From the NCBI GenBank assembly GCA_958295715.1, contig OY282371.1, positions 1,783,697 to 1,847,696 on the forward strand: a stretch of DNA of 64,000 nucleotides. The letters run 5' to 3'. The notes beneath the pieces were generated by a model. It was given only the letters and a program-made list of their open reading frames with translations. It did no database searches and was not told the DNA's origin. Position 1 is the first letter of the stretch. Each line of letters opens with the position of its first letter. Made by a program: the position numbers and the translations under genes. This document shows positions 9,958 to 19,713 of the stretch, in pieces. Source of the stretch: an uncultured Dehalococcoidia bacterium (GTDB lineage Bacteria > Chloroflexota > Dehalococcoidia > Lucifugimonadales > GCA-2712585).

Positions 9958-10330
9958 CGTCATTCCCGCCCCCACCTCTTTTCCGTCATTCCCGCGTAGG
10001 CGGGAATCCATCTTTCCTTATCCCCTTCTAACGCCATCGTGTCCTCCTTGTGACAGAGCTCCGGGCTGGGGCGGCAAGTTGAGCCGGGGGAGTGAGAGCG
10101 ACGCATTAGCCGTTTGGGAGTGAGGCCTTCATGGATTCCCGCCTGCGCGGGAATGCCGGACTGGGGGGGAATGCCGGACACGGCAGGTGGGCGGGATGAC
10201 GGGGGCTGTTTGCGTTGGGGACTCACAAGGAGCGCGCCCACCGGAAGCCCTCAACACAGGAACAACGCTCTTCAAAACTTAAGTGGGCGCACGCGCCCTT
10301 CCCGCCTACGCGGGAATGACGAGAGAGGCG
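9958..10330. repeat. REPIN-like composite repeat block
   Basis: Palindrome at about 9988-10008, core (CTAACGCCATCGTGTCC, GGCGGCAAGTTGAGCC, GAGAGCGACGCATTAGCCG), then an inverted palindrome at about 10135-10154. Next comes a reversed second-type module (ACGCTCTTCAAAACTTAAGT, GGGCGCACGCGCCC) ending in a half palindrome at about 10300-10320. The remainder of 9815-10468 shows no gene-like feature. Confidence 0.85.
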
Positions 10331-10468
10331 GGGAATGATGGACAAGGGCGGTTTCCGCATGGAAATGCGCCCAGTCCTCCCTTCACGGCAGAGGGAGGGG
10401 GCCGGCGCTTGGCGACAGGCGTCCCGCCGGGATAGGTTAGGGGCGGGCGGGCGGCTCTGGCCCCTAAC

Positions 10469-11026
10469 CTACTCCTTCGCCTGGCTCTTGCCGAAGTCCT
10501 CCAGGTCCAGGGTGTTGATGAAGTCGGTGAAGGCGGACATCCGCTGCAACTCCTCCTCCTTCACCTCGCTGGGGCCCTCGTCCTCAGCGGCGGCGGCGTC
10601 CCGCATAATGGGCTTGCCCGTCTCCGAGTCTAGCTGTATGCCGGCCTTTTCCAGCACGTTCTCCTCGGCGTAGATGGGCACCTGGGCGCGCACCGCCAAG
10701 GCGATGGCGTCGCTGGGCCGGGAGTCAACCTCCACCTGCTTCCCATCCACAGAGACGCTAATTTTCGCAAAGAAGGTGTCGTTCTTGAGGTCGTTAACGC
10801 GAATGTGGGTTATCTCACCGCCCAAGATGTCTATGACCGACTGCATGAGGTCGTGGGTCAGGGGCCGCGGGGCCGAGAAGTCTTGCAGCTTGACCGCGAT
10901 AGCGTCCGCCTCCGCGGGGCCTATCCAGATAGGCAGATACCGGTCGGACTCCCGCTCCTTCAGTATCACCACGCGCTGATAGTTCATGAGGCTGACCCGA
11001 ATGCTATCGATGGTCATCTCCTGCAT
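10469..11026 (-). CDS. Bifunctional nuclease (BFN/DUF151) domain protein
   Basis: About 185 residues, matching the BFN/DUF151 family (named for a nuclease acting on RNA and DNA; many bacterial members are uncharacterised). Family features are VVILKERESDRYLPIWIGPAEADAIAV, the RPLTHDLMQSVIDILGGE segment and VDSRPSDAIALAVRAQVPIYAEENVLE. A DE-rich C-terminal tail of about 45 residues follows. I place the start at ATG 11024-11026, 10 bp after AAGGAGG; an upstream in-frame GTG (11035) lies too close to that site. A strong promoter precedes it (11059-11088). Confidence 0.85.
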   Translation of the reverse strand: MQEMTIDSIRVSLMNYQRVVILKERESDRYLPIWIGPAEADAIAVKLQDFSAPRPLTHDLMQSVIDILGGEITHIRVNDLKNDTFFAKISVSVDGKQVEVDSRPSDAIALAVRAQVPIYAEENVLEKAGIQLDSETGKPIMRDAAAAEDEGPSEVKEEELQRMSAFTDFINTLDLEDFGKSQAKE

Positions 11027-11058
11027 GTCAACCACACCTCCTTGGTCGGTTACCGGTA

Positions 11059-11088
11059 ATTGTAGGGTTGGCCGTCTAGGAGTGTCAA
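11059..11088 (-). promoter_or_regulatory. Sigma70-type promoter for the DUF151 gene
   Basis: Minus strand TTGACA (11083-11088), 18-bp spacer, TACAAT (11059-11064). It lies 33 bp upstream of the chosen ATG, just ahead of the AAGGAGG ribosome site. Confidence 0.65.
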
Positions 11089-11241
11089 GGGAATCTCACC
11101 CGCCAGCCGCCCTTTCGCCACCCGTCGCTCCAACCCTAAACCCCAACGCCAAAGGGCCGCTTGAGGACGCCCCGCAAGTTGACCGGCGCCCGCTCCACGC
11201 CTATAATGTCCCCCAAACCCTATCCTGAGGAGGCCCGCCCC

Positions 11242-12396
11242 ATGATCAACGGCTACAAGGTTATAGACGCCGACGCCCACATGCAGGAGCCTTTGGACCT
11301 GTGGGACAACTACGTCGAGCCCGCCTTTTACAACCGCCGCCCCGTCATAAAGGACCACCGCTACCGGCTGTTCTTCGAGTACGAAGCCGGGGAGTTGTAC
11401 CCCGCGCAGGCGGCCGGCAAGGACCAGATGGGCCGGCTGCGTCCCACCGAGATCCTGGAGCGTCAGCCCATCAAGTACGGCGAGGCCTACGAGGAGTGGT
11501 GGAGCGCCGAGAGCCGCCTCCGCGACATGGAGCGCTACGGCTGGGACAGGATGGTGTGCATACCGGGCACCGGCGCCCAGCCCCTGAAGCTGGAGGGCAA
11601 GGACCCCGACCTGATGTGGGCCTTGACCCGCGCCTATCACAACTGGGCCCACGACTTCTGCGCCGCCGACTCGTCCAAGCTCAAGATGGTGGCGTCCATA
11701 CCGCCCTACGACATGGAAAATACCCTCATTGAGTTTCGCCGCGCCGTCGCGGACCTGGGAGCCGTCACCGTGATGATGCCCAAGCCCCAGGAGGGCGTAT
11801 TCTGGCATCACGACGAGTTCACCCCCTTCTGGGACCTGGCCGTGGAGTTAGACGTGCCCATCTCCTTCCACGGCGTGCAGAGCGGCTCTCCCCACACCGG
11901 CACGCGCTACCAGGGCATCCCCGGCACCCTCATCGCCTTGGAACACGCCATCGGCTTCCCCTTCGAAAACATGATATCCCTGGGCCACCTCATCTACACC
12001 GGCGTCTTGGAGCGCTACCCCGCCCTCCGCGTCTCTATGTTGGAAGGAAACGCCGGCTGGGTCCCCTTCTGGCTGGGCCGCCTCGACGACCACGCCGCGG
12101 GACGCCAGGCCGTCTTCGTAACCGAGAGCCAGAACCCCATGACCATGGCCCCCAGCGAATACTTCAAGCGTCAGGTCTTCGTGGCCTGCGACGGCGACGA
12201 GTTCGCCCTTCCCGGCGTCGTCAGCCTCGTCGGGTCAGACAACCTCCTGTGGAACACCGACTACCCCCATCCCGACGCCCCCGACCCGGGCAAGGCCCTG
12301 CCCGACTTCCTCGACCAGCCCATCTCCGATGAGAGCAAGCGGAAGATACTGTGGGACAACCCCGCGCGTCTCTACGGCGAGCGGCTAACGGCCTAG
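11242..12396 (+). CDS. Amidohydrolase (Amidohydro_2 / metal-dependent hydrolase family)
   Basis: 384 residues when started at ATG 11242, which has GAGGAGG 8 bases upstream. A longer in-frame ORF begins at 11161 but lacks a ribosome site. The N-terminus KVIDADAHMQEPLDLWDNYV contains the D-x-H metal-binding motif of the TIM-barrel amidohydrolase-2 family (decarboxylases and hydrolases acting on cyclic or aromatic carboxylates). Other conserved points are ISFHGVQSG (metal His), the GHLIYTGVLERYPALRVSMLEGNAGWVPFWL segment and WNTDYPHPDA (catalytic Asp). The exact substrate is unknown. A hairpin terminator follows at 12422. Confidence 0.85.
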   Translation: MINGYKVIDADAHMQEPLDLWDNYVEPAFYNRRPVIKDHRYRLFFEYEAGELYPAQAAGKDQMGRLRPTEILERQPIKYGEAYEEWWSAESRLRDMERYGWDRMVCIPGTGAQPLKLEGKDPDLMWALTRAYHNWAHDFCAADSSKLKMVASIPPYDMENTLIEFRRAVADLGAVTVMMPKPQEGVFWHHDEFTPFWDLAVELDVPISFHGVQSGSPHTGTRYQGIPGTLIALEHAIGFPFENMISLGHLIYTGVLERYPALRVSMLEGNAGWVPFWLGRLDDHAAGRQAVFVTESQNPMTMAPSEYFKRQVFVACDGDEFALPGVVSLVGSDNLLWNTDYPHPDAPDPGKALPDFLDQPISDESKRKILWDNPARLYGERLTA

Positions 12397-12421
12397 CCCT
12401 CCCCAAGGACCGGCAACCCCA

Positions 12422-12456
12422 AGAGGCCCCGCCGCTAACGCGGGGCCTCTTATTTA
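12422..12456 (+). terminator. Rho-independent terminator after the amidohydrolase gene
   Basis: An 11-bp GC-rich stem (AGAGGCCCCGC / GCGGGGCCTCT) with a short loop is followed by TATTTAT on the plus strand. It starts 26 bp after the stop codon. Confidence 0.75.
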
Positions 12457-12587
12457 TAGAGGTCAGAGTCCGCCCTTCCAACCCCTTCCCGGCGGGCGGA
12501 GGCGGGGAAACGGGCGAGGCCCCGCTCTTGACGCCCAAAACGCCGTTGTGCCAAAATAGCCCATAATCTCTAGGCAGGGCCTCGACT

Positions 12588-12929
12588 ATGCCCCTAATAG
12601 AATACGGCTGCCACGACTGCAAGAGCATCAGCGAGGCGCTGGTGCGGGACAGGTACTCCATACCCGCCTCCGTGGCCTGCGAGGACTGCGGCGGCTCCAA
12701 CACCGTGAGGCTCATCTCACGGGTGAACTACAAGATGCAGAAGAAGGCCAAGTACGACGACGACTTCCTCGGCAAGGCTATGCCCGCCATGAGAAAGAAG
12801 AAGGAGACCGCTCAGTACTTCGCCGAAGGCCCCAAGGCCTCCGACGAGGCCAAGATGTTCGAGATGGGCGAGCAGATAGGCGAGCGCATCGACCGCATGA
12901 TAGAGTCCAACTTCCCTAAGAAGAAGTAG
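12588..12929 (+). CDS. FmdB-family zinc ribbon protein
   Basis: 113 residues. The N-terminal zinc ribbon has two CxxC pairs (C8/C11 and C31/C34) in the context MPLIEYGCHDC and CEDCGGSN, as in FmdB-family putative regulatory proteins. The remainder is charged and helical, with a Lys-rich end (SNFPKKK). Function is unknown; homologues were first noted near formamidase genes. The 190-bp upstream gap contains the amidohydrolase terminator. Confidence 0.75.
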   Translation: MPLIEYGCHDCKSISEALVRDRYSIPASVACEDCGGSNTVRLISRVNYKMQKKAKYDDDFLGKAMPAMRKKKETAQYFAEGPKASDEAKMFEMGEQIGERIDRMIESNFPKKK

Positions 12930-12980
12930 GCGTCAACCCCGCCCCGCTTCCCACCACCCCGGCCCTACTCGTACCCGGCC

Positions 12981-15900
12981 CTATTCGTACCGCAGGGCCT
13001 CAGCCGGATGCACGTTTCCCGCCTGCCTGGCCGGCAGATACGTCGTCAGCATGGAGAACAGGTACGTTATCACGATTATCACCGAAATCTGAAGCCACGG
13101 CATGGAGAACTGCAACCCCGGGATGTCATTCGCGATGCTCTGCACCAGGTTATAGGAGATTATGGCCCCCAGGGCCACCCCGATAATCACCCCCAGCAGG
13201 GCCACGAAGGAGGACTCGAAGAGGAAGCTCAACTGTATCATGCCCTGCCGGTAGCCAATGGCCCGCAGCACCCCTATATGCTGCCGCCGCTCGACCACCG
13301 CCCTAAGGCTTATGACGCCCAGGGCCGCTATCCCCACCACCAACCCCATGCCCATAAACCCCGTCATCAGGTTGTTGAAGCCCCGGTTGACCGACACCGC
13401 CTGGTCGATAACCTCCTTCAGGACCGACGTCTCAGCCCCGTTCTCCAGGAACGACGACTCCAAGGCCCTTGAGGTCTCCTTCACGTCCACCCCCTCGGCG
13501 GCGCGGAACCTGTAGGTTGTCAACGGAACGGGGAAGGGGAAGGCCGCGTCCACGCTCTCCTTGGATATCAAGATGTTTCCCGAGTTATCCGCGACTGCCC
13601 TCAGAACGCCGATAACCGTGTAAGGAACCATGGTGTCGCTCTGCGGCTCCAGGACCTCTATGTCAATGGGGGACATCGTCACGTCCTCAACGGTCATCCC
13701 CTCCAGCTGGAAGTCCGGCCCCTGATCGCCAAAGCCGCCGCCATCCTGGCTGGGCGCCGTGGCGTAGGACACCACCGCCAGGTTGGGGTTGTCCTTAAGG
13801 GCCTGCCAAACGTCCTGCCTCGCCGGCCCGTACCCATCGGCGATAATCTGGAAGTCGTACTCCGTGGCGTTGAGGAACCCGTCGTCCACGGCCTGCACGG
13901 AGGAACCCTCCCATCGCTGGCTCTCGGCGTTCCCCTGTCTGGCCACCACCGGGGCCACGATGAAGCCGCCGATGGCCGCGAAGTCCGACGGGTTGAGTCC
14001 CGGCTCCGCTTCAATGGCGCCTCTGATGTCCTCAATGGGGCTGTTGGGGGCCACCGTCGCCTCAATGTCCCAACCGCCCGTCACCTCGTCCGCGTCGCTC
14101 AGCGTGTTGCCGAAGGCGTTGTTGAGGATGGACATGACGATGAGGGTGAATATCACCAGGGCGAACATGGCCAAGGTCAGCCCGGTGCGGAACTTGGCGC
14201 TCATGGGGTAGGCGACGGCGATGACCACCACGGGGCGAATCTTGCCGATGCCTGAACTCACGAATCCCGTCGCCTTCAGCAGAAGGTCGGCGTTGTACAT
14301 CACCGTCCACACCGCCGCGGCCACCACCGACACCCCCGACACGAAGAACATCTCTATGCCGCCGTTCAAATCTCCAATGACCGGCTCCAGGGTGTCGAAG
14401 GGCAGGATCCACCAGCCCAGCATTATCAACCCGATGAACGTGAAGGCCTGCCTGTCCACGAAGTCCGGCGGCATGGCCCCTTTTCGGAACTGGCTGGCCG
14501 CCGTCATAATCAGGCCCGCCAGCAGCAGCCCCGCCCCTATCAGCGACGACAGGGCGTTGGACGCGACTATGCCATGGCCCAGGGTCACCGCGCCTCCCAC
14601 CGCCGTCAGCAGGCCGATGGCCGGCGTGATCCCTTCCCACCGCGTCGCCGCCATGCGGAGCATCATACCCAGGCCGACTATCATCAGCGACACGCCGATG
14701 GTGAAGGAGGCCGTCTGGTTCCAGGGCCCAACGCCCAGGTAGGTGATATACGCGCCAAAGAGCAGGGTGAGCCAGCCCCGGAGCACGTAGGGCCACGCGA
14801 ACTTCACCAGGGCCGCCGCGATATCGACGAACCACGGGACGAGAAGGATCCACAGGGCGAAGGCGCCGAGGGAACGCAGGGCGCCGGCGAACTGCGATCC
14901 CGCCAAGCGGATGAAGAACCGCGCCAGGAACACGAGGGGCCGGATTAGGGACCAGCCCAACTGCGAGAGCCGCAGGGAGATGGCCTCCTCGTCCACCGGC
15001 TTCATAACCTCCGGCAGGCCCCGCACCGCCTCAACGATGTTCATGCGGCTAACCCTGTACGCCGACACCACCACCGTTGCGAAGGTGATTATCATGCCCA
15101 GGCAGTAGGCCACCACCGCGCTGCGGGGCTCGATGCGGTACAAGAAGCGGAAGTCCTCGCTGCTCCCCGCGACAATCTGGTTGGCGAAAGCCATAAGCAG
15201 CAGCCCCACCCCCAACCCGATGGTCGTGCCCAGGGCCGCGGCCACCAGGTCATAGGTCGTCCCCTCAAACATAAACATCTGCACCAGGTGGCCACGCTTG
15301 GCCCCCAAGGCCCGGGCCATCCCCATCTCCGTGCGGCGGGCCGCCGCCAGCATGACGAATATCAGGAATATCAGCAGCACGCCCACCATTACTGAGAATA
15401 GGCCCAGGACTATGAAGAAGGTCGTCACGCCGCTGCCCGCCGCGTCCGCCAACTCTAGCAGCGTGCGCTTAATCTCGGTGACGTCCATCTCCGACAGGTT
15501 GCCGAACAGCGTGTCCGCCTGCCCCTCCAACTGAGCCAGGCCGCCCTCGCCCAAAATGTCTAGGACCTGCCCCCGTACCGCGCTATCGGCCAGGACCCGA
15601 ATCAGCCCGTCGCTTACCTGGGGAAGCTGCAACTCCTGCCTCAGGGTGGCGATATCCCCCTGGATGTTCCCCGTCAGCGTTTCCTCGCGCTGCTCCAGCA
15701 GGCTGAGGACCTCCTGCCGGTTGAGAAGGACCCGCAGCTCCTCGGCGACGCCCCTATCCGCAAAGAGGACCCGCAGCCGGGTGGCCACCTCCTCGCTGGC
15801 CTCCGCGCCGCTCACGGCGCCGCCCCGGTTGGACACGGCGATGGAGTTTATCTGGCCCGGCCTGTCAAACAGGGCCTGGCCCCTATCCAAAGGCATGAGA

Positions 15901-16607
15901 ACCGTGGGATTCGCCCCGGCGAAACCGCCGTCCTCCACCACCCCTTCGACCTGGAAATCAATCTCTTGGCCCTCCAGGAACAGCCGCACCGTATCCCCCG
16001 TGCGGAGCTCCATCTCCTCCATGGCCTCCGCGTTCACCGCGACCCCGTTCTCCGACAGCGAGTTGAGGGAGAAGTCCCCGCCGGAAACCGACTGGAACTC
16101 GCCGAACCCCTGCATAAAGTCCGGGTCCACCGCCACAATCTCCGTCTGCCCGTCGGTAAGCGACGTGCGGAGATTAAGGGCCGGCGCCCGCCCGCCTATG
16201 GACGGGGCCATCCCGTCAATGGCGTCAAACCCGGCCAAGTCCCGCTGTAGCTCGTCGAAGCGGCTCCTCGGGAAGTAGGGCAACCCTCCCGCCTGGAAAC
16301 CGCCGCCTCCCCGGGCCGAGGTCACAATCTCATCGATGTTGCCCAGCCCCTGGATGGTGGCGTCGCGGATGGAAAAGCTGATGGTGTCACCCGTGCCGAA
16401 GGCCGCCGCGATTATCACCGCGCTCAGCATCGACCCCACCACTATCAAGATGGTCTGCGCCCGACGCCGGGGGATGTTGCGCAGGCCCAGCTTCAACATT
16501 ATGCGGTTGCGCCAGGCCATAAAGCCCACGACGGCCATTATCGCAATGAAGATGGACAGCAAAATGACCATCAACAGGTTCATGGAAACGCCAAAGAGTT
16601 CTTGCAC
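12981..16607 (-). CDS. Large ABC transporter permease with two FtsX/MacB-type units
   Basis: A 1208-residue permease. It has an N-terminal membrane helix (about 8-32) and a second hydrophobic segment with MacB periplasmic-core features (about 45-370, with a coiled stretch at 300-370). The first FtsX unit follows (about 390-510; the RRTEMGMARALGAKRGHLVQMFMFEG coupling segment is visible). A middle block of additional hydrophobic helices spans about 560-800, then a second extracytoplasmic domain (about 830-1060), and a C-terminal FtsX unit ending VHPAEALRYE with VERRQHIGVLRAIGYR. The start is GTG at 16605-16607, overlapping the TAG stop of the ATPase gene by one base. Such pairs export lipoproteins, peptides or drugs, or act mechanically; no substrate is implied here. 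Confidence 0.9.
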   Translation of the reverse strand: MQELFGVSMNLLMVILLSIFIAIMAVVGFMAWRNRIMLKLGLRNIPRRRAQTILIVVGSMLSAVIIAAAFGTGDTISFSIRDATIQGLGNIDEIVTSARGGGGFQAGGLPYFPRSRFDELQRDLAGFDAIDGMAPSIGGRAPALNLRTSLTDGQTEIVAVDPDFMQGFGEFQSVSGGDFSLNSLSENGVAVNAEAMEEMELRTGDTVRLFLEGQEIDFQVEGVVEDGGFAGANPTVLMPLDRGQALFDRPGQINSIAVSNRGGAVSGAEASEEVATRLRVLFADRGVAEELRVLLNRQEVLSLLEQREETLTGNIQGDIATLRQELQLPQVSDGLIRVLADSAVRGQVLDILGEGGLAQLEGQADTLFGNLSEMDVTEIKRTLLELADAAGSGVTTFFIVLGLFSVMVGVLLIFLIFVMLAAARRTEMGMARALGAKRGHLVQMFMFEGTTYDLVAAALGTTIGLGVGLLLMAFANQIVAGSSEDFRFLYRIEPRSAVVAYCLGMIITFATVVVSAYRVSRMNIVEAVRGLPEVMKPVDEEAISLRLSQLGWSLIRPLVFLARFFIRLAGSQFAGALRSLGAFALWILLVPWFVDIAAALVKFAWPYVLRGWLTLLFGAYITYLGVGPWNQTASFTIGVSLMIVGLGMMLRMAATRWEGITPAIGLLTAVGGAVTLGHGIVASNALSSLIGAGLLLAGLIMTAASQFRKGAMPPDFVDRQAFTFIGLIMLGWWILPFDTLEPVIGDLNGGIEMFFVSGVSVVAAAVWTVMYNADLLLKATGFVSSGIGKIRPVVVIAVAYPMSAKFRTGLTLAMFALVIFTLIVMSILNNAFGNTLSDADEVTGGWDIEATVAPNSPIEDIRGAIEAEPGLNPSDFAAIGGFIVAPVVARQGNAESQRWEGSSVQAVDDGFLNATEYDFQIIADGYGPARQDVWQALKDNPNLAVVSYATAPSQDGGGFGDQGPDFQLEGMTVEDVTMSPIDIEVLEPQSDTMVPYTVIGVLRAVADNSGNILISKESVDAAFPFPVPLTTYRFRAAEGVDVKETSRALESSFLENGAETSVLKEVIDQAVSVNRGFNNLMTGFMGMGLVVGIAALGVISLRAVVERRQHIGVLRAIGYRQGMIQLSFLFESSFVALLGVIIGVALGAIISYNLVQSIANDIPGLQFSMPWLQISVIIVITYLFSMLTTYLPARQAGNVHPAEALRYE

Positions 16608-17440
16608 TAGCCCTTGGCCCCCCCGTTCTTGGCGGCTGCCAGGCCGTCGTCGGCGATGCGGCCGTCCCGCATCCGCACAATCCTATCGGCCATCTGCCCC
16701 ACCTCCTGGGAGTGAGTCACCATAACAAAGGTCTGCGCGTTCTCCTTGTTCAAGGTCAACATCAGGTCCATAATCTCCTGGGTGGTCTCGCTGTCGAGGT
16801 CGCCGGTGGGCTCGTCGGCCCAGATAATGGCCGGGTTGTTCACCAAGGCCCTGGCGATGGTCACCCTCTGCCGCTGGCCGCCGGAAAGCTCCCCCGGCAG
16901 ATGCCGCACCCACCCCGACAGACCAACCTTGTCCAGCATCTCCAAAGACCGCTCCCGCGCCTCCTTCTGCCCAATCCCCGACACCAACAGAGGCATCTCG
17001 ACGTTCTCAACCGCGGTCAGCACCGGCAGCAGGTTGTACAACTGGAAGACAAAGCCCATGCGCCGCGCCCGGTAGTCGCTCCTCTGGTCGTCGGGGAGCC
17101 TGTGAAGCTCCATGTCCTCTATAAATATCTCCCCGGAGTCGGTGGAATCCAGCCCGGAAAGGCAGTTCAACAAGGTGGTCTTCCCGCACCCGCTGGGTCC
17201 CATAATCGCCACCATCTCGCCCTTCTTCACCAGCAGGTCAACCCCCCTCAGCGCCTCCACCTTCACCCGGCCCGTGTCGTAAGTCTTGAAAACCTTGCTT
17301 GCGGATATTATCTCGCCGTTCAATTCAACCCCGTCCTGTGCTATTTTGTTGGCCCGCGCTATTTTGTCGGTAGAAAACGATACCAGATTTTTCCATTTAT
17401 GGATATACTTGAGGAAGCGGGGCCTCTCCAAGCCCCTCAT
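16607..17440 (-). CDS. ABC transporter ATPase (LolD/MacB type)
   Basis: 277 residues. Walker A GPSGCGKT at 81-88, Q-loop [10 protein letters not shown], signature LSGGQRQRV, Walker [13 protein letters not shown] and the H-loop TFVMVTHS are all intact, as in the LolD/MacB/FtsE class that drives FtsX-type permeases. The first 42 residues before [13 protein letters not shown] are not typical of the family and the ATG at 17440 lacks a Shine-Dalgarno, so the true start may lie further in. It overlaps the permease start by one base, implying translational coupling. Confidence 0.92.
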   Translation of the reverse strand: MRGLERPRFLKYIHKWKNLVSFSTDKIARANKIAQDGVELNGEIISASKVFKTYDTGRVKVEALRGVDLLVKKGEMVAIMGPSGCGKTTLLNCLSGLDSTDSGEIFIEDMELHRLPDDQRSDYRARRMGFVFQLYNLLPVLTAVENVEMPLLVSGIGQKEARERSLEMLDKVGLSGWVRHLPGELSGGQRQRVTIARALVNNPAIIWADEPTGDLDSETTQEIMDLMLTLNKENAQTFVMVTHSQEVGQMADRIVRMRDGRIADDGLAAAKNGGAKG

Positions 17441-17499
17441 TCCCGGCGGCTAGACCCCGTGATTAAGCCACCAAGCCGAGCGGCCTACGGAGCACATCG

Positions 17500-18966
17500 A
17501 TGGTCCAAGACACCGAAATCAGTTACGACGTCATAGTGGTTGGCGGTGGAAACGCCGCCATGTGCGCCGCCCTTGCCGCCCGCGAAAGCGGCCGCCGCGT
17601 CCTCCTCATTGAAAAGGCCTCGCCCGAGGACCGGGGCGGCAACTGCCCCTACACCGGCGGCGGCTTCCGCTTCACCCACAACGGCGCCAAAGACCTGGAA
17701 CCCCTCCTGGCCGACCCCTCGACCCTCCACCGGCTGGGAGAGGCCGTCGGCCCCTACACCGCGCAAGACTACCGCGCCGACATGCTGTCGCGAACGGCCG
17801 GCCTCACCGACCCCGACCTCCTGCGCGCCCTCATATCCCGCTCCTACGACACCGTCCTATGGATGGCCCAAAAGGGCATCAGGTTCGAGCTAAGCGGCTC
17901 CGCTCAGGCCGCGGCGCTGACGCCGGGAACGCGGGTCGGCGTCAGCGCCGTCGGTTCCGGCCCCGGCCTCATCAACATGCACTACGACGCCGCCCGCAGG
18001 CACGGCGTAGACGTGGTGTACCGGACCAAGATGTTGGAACTCATCAGGAATCCCCAAGGAGCCGTGACGGGCCTCGTCGTCGAGGACCCGGATGGCGTTC
18101 AGCGACTCCGAGCCGGCGGCGTGGTCCTCGCCTGCGGCGGCTTTGAGGCCAACCCGCAGATGCGTGGGGACCACCTGGGCGGCCACTGGACGCGGGCCAA
18201 GGTTAGAGGTTCCCGCCACAACACCGGCGACGGACACCGCGCGGCCATGGCCATAGGCGCCGGCGCCGCGGGGCAGTGGGACGGCTGCCACGGCTCCCCC
18301 ATAGACCTCCACGCCCCGGACACCGGCTCGCCCGACTCCGTGGACCGGCTGCCCCGCCGCTCCTACCACTACGGCGTAATGCTCAACCTCATGGGCCAAC
18401 GGTTCGTCGACGAGGGATCAGACCTTCCCCTGAACAACTTCGTCATCATGGGCGACGCCATCCTCCAACAGCCCGAGGGAACGGCCTTTCAGGTCTTCGA
18501 CGCCAAGACGCAGGAACTCCTGGAGCCGCGCTACGGCAGCGCCGCCGCGGTCACCGCCGGCTCCGTGCCGGAGCTCGCTCAAAGGCTGGGCCTCAACCCT
18601 CAGGCCGTGGAGGACACCATCTCGCAGTTCAACGACTCCGTTCAGGAGGGAACCTTCAACCCGGCGGCCCTCGACGGCAAGTCCACCGCCGGCCTGACCC
18701 CGCCCAAGAGCAACTGGGCGCAGACCATAGACGCGCCGCCCTTCTCCGCCTACAGAGTGACCGGGGCCATCACCTACACCTTCGGCGGCCTGAAGATAAA
18801 CCCCGGAGCCCAGGTCCTAGACACCCATGGCGCCCCCATTCCCGGCCTCTACGCCGCCGGGGAGATAGTGGGCGGCTTCTTCTACCACGACAGCCTTCGG
18901 GCCTCCGGCCTCATGCACGGCTCCGTCTTCGGCCGCATCGCCGGGGCCAACGCCGCCCGCCCCTAG
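17500..18966 (+). CDS. FAD-dependent dehydrogenase, tricarballylate dehydrogenase (TcuA)-like
   Basis: 488 residues of the FAD-binding-2 / fumarate reductase flavoprotein family. The dinucleotide motif YDVIVVGGGNAAMCAALAA (about 9-27) with LIEKA and GGNCPYTGGG resembles TcuA (tricarballylate dehydrogenase). The C-terminus has the family segment TYTFGGLKINPGAQVLDTHG and GLYAAGEIVGGFFYHDSLRASGL-type FAD contacts. Substrate is uncertain because TcuA-like proteins include many uncharacterised oxidoreductases; no TcuB or TcuC partner is adjacent. It is divergent from the ABC genes with a 59-bp gap. Confidence 0.85.
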   Translation: MVQDTEISYDVIVVGGGNAAMCAALAARESGRRVLLIEKASPEDRGGNCPYTGGGFRFTHNGAKDLEPLLADPSTLHRLGEAVGPYTAQDYRADMLSRTAGLTDPDLLRALISRSYDTVLWMAQKGIRFELSGSAQAAALTPGTRVGVSAVGSGPGLINMHYDAARRHGVDVVYRTKMLELIRNPQGAVTGLVVEDPDGVQRLRAGGVVLACGGFEANPQMRGDHLGGHWTRAKVRGSRHNTGDGHRAAMAIGAGAAGQWDGCHGSPIDLHAPDTGSPDSVDRLPRRSYHYGVMLNLMGQRFVDEGSDLPLNNFVIMGDAILQQPEGTAFQVFDAKTQELLEPRYGSAAAVTAGSVPELAQRLGLNPQAVEDTISQFNDSVQEGTFNPAALDGKSTAGLTPPKSNWAQTIDAPPFSAYRVTGAITYTFGGLKINPGAQVLDTHGAPIPGLYAAGEIVGGFFYHDSLRASGLMHGSVFGRIAGANAARP

Positions 18967-18984
18967 CCCCGCTGCCCTCTTATC

Positions 18985-19690
18985 CGTCATTCCCGCGTAG
19001 GCGGGAAGGGCGCGTGCGCCCACTTTGTTTTGAGGAGGGCTGGTCCTGAGTTGGAAGCTTCGGCCTGCCGCCTCTCCCCTTCCGTCATTCCCGCGTAGGC
19101 GGGAATCCATCTTCTCCCCTCGGCAACGCCAACCCCACGCCGCGCTACTCTCAGCGGGCGGCGGGCCTCCCGTGTATGGCAGCCAGAACCCCCGCCGCCA
19201 CCTGCCGCCCCGCGTCATTCCCGCCGCCCTCTTTTCGTCATTCCCGCGCAGGCGGGAATCCAGGAAGGCCACACCGCGAAACGGGCAATGTGTCGCTTTC
19301 ACGCCCTCCGGCCTAACCCGCCGCCTCAATCCGGCGTTCCGTCAATAGAATACGACGGCGTTAGAGGGAACAGGGCAAGATGGATTCCCGCCGCCCTTTT
19401 TTCGTCATTCCCGCGTAGGCGGGAATCCAGGAAGGCCACATCGCTAAACGACCAATGTGTCGCTCTCACGCCCTCCGGCCTACCCCGCCGCCTCAACCCG
19501 TCGTTCCAGCAAAAGAAGTCGATGGCGTTAGAGGGAATAGGGCAAGATGGATTCCCGCCTGCGCGGGAATGACGGGACGGGGTGACGCCGGGATTTGAGG
19601 CACGTTGGCCTTGGGATGGCGCCTTCCTGGATTCCCGCCTACGCGGGAATGACGGGACGGGGTGGCGCGGGAATGACGGATAGGAGAGGC
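18985..19690. repeat. REPIN-like composite repeat block (several copies)
   Basis: The whole 747-bp gap is built of repeat modules. A second-type module (GGGCGCGTGCGCCCACTTTG) is at about 19010-19060. Composite units in the reversed orientation start at about 19238 and 19405 (palindrome, AATGTGTCGCT, GGCGTTAGAGGGAA, GATGGATTCCCG), and single palindromes are at about 19090, 19560 and 19630. The phrase GAGCGGGCGGCGGGCCTCCC, which is the 3' end of the MFS gene at 19725-19745, is also found at about 19151-19171, so a piece of that gene end has been duplicated. Confidence 0.85.
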
Positions 19691-19713
19691 CGCAACGCCA
19701 ACCTCACGCCGCG